NCBI GenBank assembly: GCA_002785995.1
Contig: NHNV01000019.1
Coordinates: 1 to 64,000, forward strand
DNA length: 64,000 bases
Direction: 5' to 3'
Source of the DNA: Mycosphaerelloides madeirae
Taxonomy: Eukaryota > Ascomycota > Dothideomycetes > Mycosphaerellales > Mycosphaerellaceae
The translations under genes were made by a program, and so were the position numbers. Under the pieces are notes generated by a model. The model did no database searches. It had not been told where the DNA came from and saw only the letters and a program-made list of their open reading frames with translations. Positions 56,785 to 64,000 of the stretch are shown here, in pieces (the stretch's first letter is position 1; each line of letters begins with the position of its first letter).

Positions 56785-58859
56785 TCAGACAGTGCCAACA
56801 AAGACCCAGCGCTTGTCGGCCTTGCCTTTACCGACCGTCGCAAATTGTGAGCTCAGAGTCTCCTTGATCGCTTCATTTGTCAACTTCGGAAACCTGTAAT
56901 TTTTCAGTAAAGTGCATACAATTCCGATCCCGCAGGCACGTACCTGATCTTTAGCGCTTTTTGAAGCTCCAATTTGCCCAATGGGCTGTCTACAACTGCT
57001 CCTTTGAACTCTTCAAGATCCTCGGTACTCAGAATCTTCGGTTGTGGTTTTGGGCCGCGCTTAGGGGCCTGTGTGGCAGACACAAATGTAATTGGGCCCT
57101 TCTCGCCCTCAGACGCACCTACGAGGTCGTGTGATGGCGATCCGTTGACGTTCACGCGGGGCTGAAGAGGCGGTCTTGGAGGAGCCATGGAAGTGGTGAG
57201 CGTCGCTCGCTCGTTGACAGGCTGAGTGTGGTTGCTGACGGAGGTAGTGATGTCCCAGTAACTAGTCGAAAAGGGATCGATCGTCTTGCCAGTGAAGCCA
57301 GGAAGTAGTATACCCATGCGCATACCATGCATTTCGGGCGGTTGATCCTGAACCTCGATACTCTCCACCACGGTGATCCGGCCACTATAGTCAGCCCAGC
57401 AGAGACCGGAGCTCTCAGGGACAAGCTCGCTGGTAATCAGCTTGCGCTTGTTTCGCGTATCGTCTTCCTCGTCGTCTAGGAAATCATCGATATCGTTAGC
57501 GTCCGCAGTGCTGTCGGCGTCATCTCCGGCCTCAGAAATGATCTCCTCGTCGCCTTCTTCAGGCTCCTCCCACTCGGCTTCGGAATCATCATCGTAATTT
57601 GTGTCAGGGCGTGCTCGCACGAGACCGGGATCGAATCGGAGCTTGCGAATTGTCCGGGGAGAGCGAATCTTGGTGTATGTTCCGCAATATGCAGGTCTCA
57701 CATCAGATTCGAAGTGAATGTGCTTCATCGGCAAAGCACGAAGCCGCTCGATTGCGCTGCTTATTTTGCTGTCATCGGTCAAGTCGATGACGTTCGAGGT
57801 CGTACCGTGGACCATGTCAACAAGGGTCCGGGCTGTCTCGTGTGGTATTCCACGAAGAAGGCTGCGCTCGTTTGCGAAGTAATGCTGAATTTTGGCATTA
57901 CCGCCATAGGACGATTCAATGCCGATATCGTACTGCTCTCGAAGCGATGGGTCCTTGATCTCGCTATCGAACACAGCTTGAGCGACTTCCGAATAATCTC
58001 GTGCCGGAGGCAAAGTCGTGTGATTCGGGAGTTCGAAGGGCAAGAAGGTACGGTGGTAGTCGGAAACGGTGGGTTTGCAGGTTACAGGCTTCTTTACAGA
58101 AGACGGGGGAGATGTGCCCTCGGCTGGAGATGCGGCACGCTTATTATCGCCAGCAACGTCGTCGTACTTCTCAAGAGACAGGGAGCGGCGCCTAGCTCGT
58201 GGCTGGTTCTCGGTGTCGTCGGCGGTAGTGTTGGCAGGCGCGGTAGATTTCTGGAAGAATGCGCCCAGTCTCATCTGACTGCGCTCTTTCTTCATCTTCT
58301 CCTGGGCTTTGCGTTCTTCCTCGAGCTCTTTCTCGCGCTTCTTCGCCTCGCGCTCTTCGGCCTTCTTACGCCTCCCTTCGTCTTTGATGCGTCTCCCCTC
58401 TTCTTTGCGGGCCTTGTCTTCATCTTTGCGGGCTTTCTCCTCCTGTTGACGCGCCTTTTTTTCGGCTTTCTCGAGGTCTTTGGCCTCCTTGAGCTTCTGC
58501 TTCTCCCGCTTTTCCGACGGAGTCAGCTTGCGCCGCTTGGCTGGAGGAGCACTGGAGGATGCATCCGGGCCTGTATACGATCCCGCCACGGTGCTAGAAG
58601 CCGGGACACTGTGGCTGGACGTGATCTCGACAATGCTACTCATAGCGGAGCTGCTTGGAGCGGGCGACACGGCGCGCTCAGTGTCGTCATTGTTCAAGCT
58701 TCCTGGGCTGGCGTTACTCGATCCGTCTGTCACGGGAGGAGTCGGCATCATGAACTGGTTTCCTTTCAGGTTGAGCGGTTTCTTGCCAGGGCTGCCATCG
58801 TCCGGTGCTGGCCGCTTCTTGGGGTTGGCCGGTGGTGGAGAGGAGACGATGTCGTCCAT
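56785..58859 (-). CDS. Chromatin assembly factor 1 large subunit (CAF-1 p150/Rlf2-like)
   Basis: Model: complement(join(56785..56893, 56944..58859)), 674 aa. The 50 nt intron near the end joins KALKIR to FPKLTNEAIKETL. Order: disordered Ser/Pro N-terminus, a long charged Lys/Glu helix (SEKREKQKLKEAKDLEKAEKKAR onward, about residues 115-195), a PIP-like segment (MRLGAFFQKS), then the conserved FESDVRPAYCGTYTK block. The acidic histone-binding ED region follows (DDDSEAEWEEPEEGDE), with a C-terminal winged-helix-like end (SQFATVGKGKADKRWVFVGTV). CAF-1 deposits H3-H4 on newly replicated DNA in the nucleus via PCNA. It is divergent from SPO11, 262 bp between starts. Confidence 0.88.
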
Positions 58860-59121
58860 TGGGAGGCGGCGGATCTTGCTCTATTTAATGCGGCACACGA
58901 TGTCCTCCTCTTTCCCGTGAATTGAAGACAGAAGTGAAGTGCAACGTTGGAGTGCGAGAGTGGGAAGCACGAAGATTGGGAAAGTCGCGTCGAAACGCGT
59001 GTCAAGGCTCCAGCCAATCAGCGTGTAGTAAATCCCATGGTCTTGTTTCCCCTATTTCCACTCATCACTTCCCATCTCCCATCTCCCACATCACCTCGTC
59101 CCTTCCACCATCAAAGTCGCG

Positions 59122-60631
59122 ATGGATATGGACGGCAACGACGACTTTGAAGGCCGTGAAGACCTCCTCGGCGAGGCTGATTCGCTCCCGGACGCCTCAC
59201 AGGCGTCGCTGACCAACTATACTGCTAACCTTTCCTTTGTCGATCACGGCGACCTGTACACGCCTGATGAAGCAGACGACTTTATGCTCGACGCCGATGA
59301 GTTTGTGTATGATGACATCCCCGAGTCTCCGCATCCGTCGCCAGCTCCACCAAACGAGCCGCATTTTCAATCTCCAGAGGAGCCGACACGCCAGGAGCAA
59401 AGGCCACATCCGAAGTACTTTCCAGCCGTGGATCGGAGCAGGAGCTTGAGTTCTGACTTGGGTAGTGCCGCTGTCATCGACAAGATTGAAGCCGTCTTCG
59501 AATCCATGACCGATGCCCTTTTGCATGACAAGAACAAGATCAGTGTCGTACTGAAACGCCGAAACAGAGGCAGCACAGCTCGAAATACTCAGACAACAGA
59601 TCAGACGAGACGGCTTTACTTTCCGGGGAAGAGTGAGGAAGAAGCTTGGCGTTTCTGTGAGTATCAGACCTCAGTTTGAGATAACCGCTAACTGATCATT
59701 AGCCATTGTCATACGCATCATGGAGATTATGCACGAAGCATTGCGAAACGACATTGTCATCTCCAAGAGGTGAGAAACGTCATCGCTGTCTTATTCACCT
59801 TGTAATTTCGAACTCCCCAGGGACATCTACTATCGCGATCCCGCGCTCTTCGGAAGCCAGTCACAAGTTGACCGCTATGTCGACGATATCGCTTTCACTT
59901 TCGGCGTGCCCAGATCTTTGCTCAATGTCACAGCTGTGGCCAAGGGTCTATTTGCCGGAGCTTTGAAACTACACCGCCGCGACGGATCCGTGGTCACTGC
60001 AGACACCGATCAAGAAGGTCTTCTGGTGCCGAGCCTCAAAGACGTCCTCTCAGTCGATTTAACTGCTGTTCGGTGGATACTTGTGATTGAGAAAGAAGCG
60101 ACCTTCCGCTCCATTGCAGCATCCACCTTCTGGAACCGTGCCAGAACAGAAGGCGTGATACTCTCAGGCAAAGGCTACCCAGACTTGTCCACTCGAGCCT
60201 TTTTGCACTTTCTGAGCTCTCCAAATCCTCGAAATGGCTTCGCCGCTCCGCCTGTTTTCGGCTTGGTAGACTTCGATCCCGATGGCCTCGCAATTCTTTC
60301 GACATACAAACATGGTTCCAAGGCTCTCGCTCACGAGAGCACTGATCACTGTGTACCAGACTTAAAATGGCTTGGACTGCGCAGCGAGCACTTACACATC
60401 GGCGAAAAAGACTCACAAGCAGCTCAAGGCCTCCTTCCGCTGACAGTGCGCGATCGAAAGAAGGCAACGGAGATGCTTGAGCAGAGCGAGAGCGGAATAG
60501 CACATGAAACGTCTTGGCGAGACGAGCTGCGGAAGATGTTAATGCTGAAGACAAAAGCGGAGTTACAGCTCCTCGATGCTGTTCCCAACGGAATGGTCGA
60601 TTTGCTCACAGCGACGCTCGGTAAGCTGTAG
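59122..60631 (+). CDS. SPO11: Meiotic recombination protein Spo11 (topoisomerase VI A-like)
   Basis: Model: join(59122..59656, 59703..59769, 59821..60631), 470 aa. Introns are 46 and 51 nt. The acidic N-terminal extension (about 110 residues) is followed by the winged-helix 5Y-CAP domain. Its catalytic Tyr lies in SKRDIYYRDPALFG, encoded across the second intron. The Toprim domain has the metal-binding Glu in VIEKEATF and the DxD in GLVDFDPDGLAI. SPO11 makes the double-strand breaks that start meiotic recombination and stays covalently attached via the Tyr. An intact gene indicates that a sexual cycle is at least genetically possible, and RIP, which needs meiosis, fits with that. Confidence 0.93.
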
Positions 60632-60721
60632 TTCAGCATAGCTCCTGTACCAAAGCTTGCAAGCTGCGATCTCACTCCACATACACTCCCACCTCACTCT
60701 CGAAGGTTTCCCCTATCCACC

Positions 60722-61425
60722 ATGCCCTCATTCGAAAACACCGGCTCCCACGCCCTCCTAAAGCGCGTCTATGCCGCCCAAACCCCCGAAGAAAGCCGAG
60801 CAGCATACAACGAATGGGCGTCCAAATACGACGAGGATCTCGCTGCGCAGGTCTGTCCACTCTCCCACCTCAACACATCTCAATACTCACCTCTGCCAAG
60901 GCCTACCTCGCCCCCACCCTCATCGCCCAAGCTGTCCTAACCCATACCCCCTCAAACCCCCCGTCCCCCATCCTCGACGCAGGCTGTGGCACAGGCCTAA
61001 CCGGCCTAGCCCTCTCCCATCTCACGTCCAACACAATAATAATAGACGGCCTAGATTTCTCCCCCAATATGCTCGCCCTCGCCGCAAAAACAAACGTCTA
61101 CCGTGATCTTTGGACTGCCGACCTTTCCAAACGCATCGAACAACCGGACGCGAGTTACGCGGTCATTACGTGTGTGGGCACGCTAACGAAGGGACATGTT
61201 GGGCCTAAGCCGGCGCTGGCGGAGTTTGTGAGGGTTACGCGGCAGGGTGGAGTGATTGCGGTGACGATTTTGGAGGATGTGTTTGCGAGTGGGGGATATG
61301 AGGGTGAGGTTGGGAGGTTGGTGTGGGAAGGGGCGGTGGAGGTTTTGAGGAGTGAGAGGGTGAGGATTGGGGGGAGGAGTGGGGTGGATATTTCATCGAG
61401 GATTGTAATTTTGAGGAGGAATTAG
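60722..61425 (+). CDS. SAM-dependent methyltransferase (class I)
   Basis: Model: join(60722..60850, 60901..61425), 217 aa. The 50 nt intron starts GTCTGT, a weak donor, and ends CCAAG, but restores AAQAYLAPTLIAQAVL in frame. Motif I is ILDAGCGTGLTGLAL (SAM binding), then DGLDFSPNMLALAA (motif II region), followed by ADLSKRI and FVRVTRQGGVIAVTI. The N-terminus has the YNEWASKYDEDL signature found in Williams-Beuren-type and related small methyltransferases. The substrate is unknown. It follows SPO11 on the same strand by 90 bp. Confidence 0.85.
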
Positions 61426-61777
61426 TTTGTGTGGCTTGAGAAGCTGGATGACGGAAGTTGATAATGATGTCCGCAGTGGGATTTGCTCATATGATACAAG
61501 AAGCGAAAATTTGTGATGAGAACGGACAGTTCTACGATAATACATTAGACATGGTCGTGAAGGCTGCATCTATCGCAGCGCGTTTTTACATACTGGCATG
61601 TCTTTATTCTGAAACAGATTACCCAAAGCCCATACATGCAATTTTGTTTTGAACCAAGCTCTACTTCTTCATAATACAAGCTGCACAGTTACAAGAGTGA
61701 TCAAACGCTCAAATCTAAAAGATACAGTTAGCAAAGAACGTTGTCATTAGGAATAAAATTGGGACTCACCAAGCAAA
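61426..61777. other. Convergent spacer
   Basis: 352 bp of 3' flanks for the methyltransferase (+) and the secreted repeat protein (-). A short open frame at 61458 has no features. Confidence 0.4.
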
Positions 61778-63160
61778 TCAAAGGGAGACATTCGCAGCAG
61801 TGTTGACAGACGCCTTGAGGTGTGCGTCAAGAGCAGCCTCAATGGCGGCGTACAGGCTCGTAGAGATTCCGGCCGAGATGGAACCAGAGAGCGCGGCCCA
61901 AGCATCGACGTTGATCTGTGGGCATGAGTCGGTCGCGACACCCAGTCCAAGCGAGGCAGCCACAGCGAGTCCAGCTTCAACTCCAGCTTGGAGGTTGGCT
62001 GCCAGGGCCACATCGGCAGAGACATCTGCATCCGCGGAAGCCTGAGTGCTAGAGCCGAAAGAAGCATCAGCTGAAGCAGCAACGGAAGTGCTGGAGGTGA
62101 GACCGCTGGTCAAACCCGCCGCGACGCTCGCCTGCGTCGAGTCGCCAGTGGAGACATCGGCGGAAATGTTCGTGTTGACGTTGAGGGCAATTCCAGAAGA
62201 GAGACCACCGTTAAGGCCGCCAGAGAGTGCAGCAGCCAGGCCACTGGAAATACCAGCAGAGACGGCAATAGGCAGACCCGCGGTAACACCTGCGCTCACA
62301 GCGATCGAGGCGACAGCTTGAGCTTGAGCAGAAAGGCCAGCGGACACGTCGAGTCCAGACGAGCTCTCATCGGTGACATTGACAGCGGCGGAGACGCCGA
62401 GTTCAGTTGAAGCGGAAGTCCAAGCACCAGCAGCAGCCTCCAGTCCGGCGGCCACACCAGCAGAGACACCGGCGGCGATTCCAACAGAGATGGCAGCCTC
62501 GACAATGTCCGATGAGCCTGAAGTCTTGCCTGCCGACACACCCGCCGAGATTGCGGCAGAGATATCAGCGGGAGAGCTCACATTGCCATTGACGAGGAGA
62601 CCAAGACCAGCAGTCACGTTAGCGCCGCCATTCAAGCCTGTATCTCTGTTAACGTCTGAGTCGACGGTTGCGGCGATGCCAGCAGAGATATCACTTCCAA
62701 CTCCTGCAACGAGTCCGGCACCCACTCCGCTTCCAACAGCGAGACCAAGGTCACCGGGGGTTTGTGCAACTGTGCTGGGGTTGAGTGCTGCTGAGACGGC
62801 AGCAGTGATGGCGGCTTCGACATCGGCGGTCACATCCGCAGGGATGCCTGCACCGATTCCAAGACCGGCACCAATAGAGACCGCGACACCTGGCAGACCG
62901 AGACCGGAGAGGCCAGTAGTCTGGGTGGCGGGGATGGATGACACTTCCGATGACTTAATAGGCGAATCAATCAATGCAGTGGATGTAGAGGCGGCGGCGG
63001 CGGTGTTTGATCCGTAGTCGCTGGAGGACCAGCTGGTGGTGGAGGTTGAGGTGGCTTCCTCGGCCCAGGAAGAGTATGTGGTCGTCGAGGCTCCATAGCC
63101 TGGAATGATAGGGCTTGCAGCTGCCGCGGCGACGAAGCCGGAGATGATGAAGGACTTCAT
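61778..63160 (-). CDS. Secreted Ala/Gly/Ser-rich repetitive protein
   Basis: The start at 63160 gives 460 aa with a signal peptide (MKSFIISGFVAAAAASPI); an upstream in-frame extension lacks a plausible start. After a Ser/Thr-rich stretch (about residues 25-75), the body is degenerate repetition of S-A-G-(V/I/L)-(A/T/S)-A-G type units with Asp, Asn and Thr at regular places. Several Asn-x-Ser/Thr sites occur (NVTAG, NVSSP, NVTDE). The C-terminus is less repetitive, contains the only Cys (TDSCPQINVDAWAALSG) and ends in an amphipathic helix (AAIEAALDAHLKASVN). No known family is recognised. The composition suggests a cell-wall or surface structural protein or adhesin, but this is inference. It has no GPI signal. 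Confidence 0.8.
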   Translation of the reverse strand: MKSFIISGFVAAAAASPIIPGYGASTTTYSSWAEEATSTSTTSWSSSDYGSNTAAAASTSTALIDSPIKSSEVSSIPATQTTGLSGLGLPGVAVSIGAGLGIGAGIPADVTADVEAAITAAVSAALNPSTVAQTPGDLGLAVGSGVGAGLVAGVGSDISAGIAATVDSDVNRDTGLNGGANVTAGLGLLVNGNVSSPADISAAISAGVSAGKTSGSSDIVEAAISVGIAAGVSAGVAAGLEAAAGAWTSASTELGVSAAVNVTDESSSGLDVSAGLSAQAQAVASIAVSAGVTAGLPIAVSAGISSGLAAALSGGLNGGLSSGIALNVNTNISADVSTGDSTQASVAAGLTSGLTSSTSVAASADASFGSSTQASADADVSADVALAANLQAGVEAGLAVAASLGLGVATDSCPQINVDAWAALSGSISAGISTSLYAAIEAALDAHLKASVNTAANVSL

Positions 63161-64000
63161 TGTTGCGGTGAAGATTATTGTCGTAGAATGACTGTGTGTG
63201 AGTCCGAAGACCGATGTAGTGAAACGAGAGTGATGTTGGTAAAGACCGACTGTTGCAAGAACGAAAGAGCTGCTGAAGTTGCAAGTAAGAGAATGAAATC
63301 TCGCACAGCAGAGAAGCATCCCATCTTTTATGTGATCGTTTCAACCTCCCTTTTTCTATGAGGGCATCATGATGCCGAATGCAGGAGGTCTTCCAGGGAT
63401 CATAGAGTTCGTCGTCTTTCCAATAGCTCGGTGTACCTTAGTGTCTTGACTCTTAGTAGGCTTCGCGCCGCTCCAGGTCTCAGACTGCCATGTGGTGAAG
63501 TGTCAGTTTGATGCGGATCTCTCCGGGTCCTCTTGCATTGTGGGAAATGAGAATTGGACTTCTGTCATCCGCAAGTGAGCTCTTGTCAAATCGACTCATC
63601 CAGTGCCGAGCTTGGTATGGCAATCAATTCTTGAGGTTCCAAGCCTTTTTTGTTAAGATTCATGTCACCAGTACTCTTGAAGGAACTTCTTGGTAGGGTC
63701 CAGAAACCCGAAAAGATGAATTAACATCCCACGTGTTGTCGTTGAGAAAATTGAAGGGGAAGCCGGAAGTGACTGCCAACGGTCAATAGCAATGCCCAAT
63801 TTTGACGAAGACTCCGCGCAAATAATGACGAGGACGTGGATGCCAAGCTGCCAACTTGGTCTTTTCAACTCTTTTGGCCCGACCATGTTGAAGAAAACAT
63901 GGGCGATTGTCAACTCGGTGCCAAAGACAAGCTGTGATCCGGATGACGAAGCCCGAGGGCAATACCGCATTCCATCCCTCCTCGGCAGTCCTTGTCGAGG
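63161..64000. other. Right end without supported genes
   Basis: The first part is the promoter and 5' UTR of the secreted protein. The remaining 700 bp shows only short motif-free open frames. Confidence 0.4.

Noticed and set aside
57714..58925. 403-codon open frame on the plus strand opposite the CAF-1 subunit
   Set aside because: Shadow of the low-complexity Lys/Glu coding on the other strand; a hydrophobic Leu/Phe-rich antisense of charged codons.
62373..63017. Pro/Ala/Thr-rich open frame on the plus strand inside the repetitive secreted protein
   Set aside because: Antisense of Ala/Gly/Ser repeats always yields such frames; the minus-strand frame has the signal peptide and longer length.
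1..64000. CRISPR arrays, bacterial operons or tRNA genes
   Set aside because: No regularly spaced direct repeats, no polycistronic layout, and no recognisable tRNA A/B-box cloverleaf found by eye; the window is eukaryotic.

Overview
The window is genomic DNA of a filamentous ascomycete (Pezizomycotina). Nearly every gene is interrupted by 46-75 nt introns with GT..AG ends and a CTGAC/CTAAC branch site. The gene families are typically fungal: FRE-type ferric reductase, CYP53 P450, zinc finger plus fungal transcription factor domain, NCS1 permeases, DUF6594, Fot1/pogo transposons. One AT-rich block also shows the CpA/TpG depletion expected of repeat-induced point mutation (RIP). The mix of oxidative and transport genes would suit a plant-associated Dothideomycete, but that placement is an inference. 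Gene models were built by hand by joining open frames across splice sites that restore the frame. No RNA evidence or database search was available.

Layout. 1-914: the 5' part of an intact Fot1/pogo transposase and its terminal repeat. 1317-6679: ferric reductase, Caps_synth-like glycosyltransferase, short-chain dehydrogenase. About 7135-8830: a RIP-like AT-rich block with a 0.2 kb inverted repeat, then GC-balanced sequence without genes. 9491-20532: MFS sugar transporter, copper amine oxidase, a caspase-like protein lacking its expected catalytic residues, and a fungal N-terminal-domain protein whose frame is hard to close.

22223-34010 is an oxidative block: CYP53 (benzoate 4-hydroxylase type) P450, salicylate-hydroxylase-like and phenol-hydroxylase-like FAD monooxygenases, a dead polysaccharide deacetylase, an Old Yellow Enzyme and a zinc-finger transcription factor. 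Together they look like an aromatic-compound catabolic cluster with its own regulator. It abuts an NCS1 permease (34068-35761) that is divergent from a probable thymine-7-hydroxylase (36307-37466). A second NCS1 permease/2-oxoglutarate dioxygenase pair with the same divergent layout lies at 53052-56515. Uptake of a nucleobase-like compound followed by oxidation is the simplest joint role.

Between the two pairs lie a LITAF-domain protein, a pisatin-demethylase-like P450 with three abnormal splice boundaries, a possible zinc-finger protein, a RIP-damaged 1.1 kb pogo relic with TIRs and TA duplication, a DUF6594 membrane protein, an F-box protein, an unknown conserved protein and a protein-kinase pseudogene with at least four lesions. 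The right end is ordinary core genome: CAF-1 large subunit divergent from SPO11, a methyltransferase, and a secreted Ala/Gly/Ser-rich repetitive protein.
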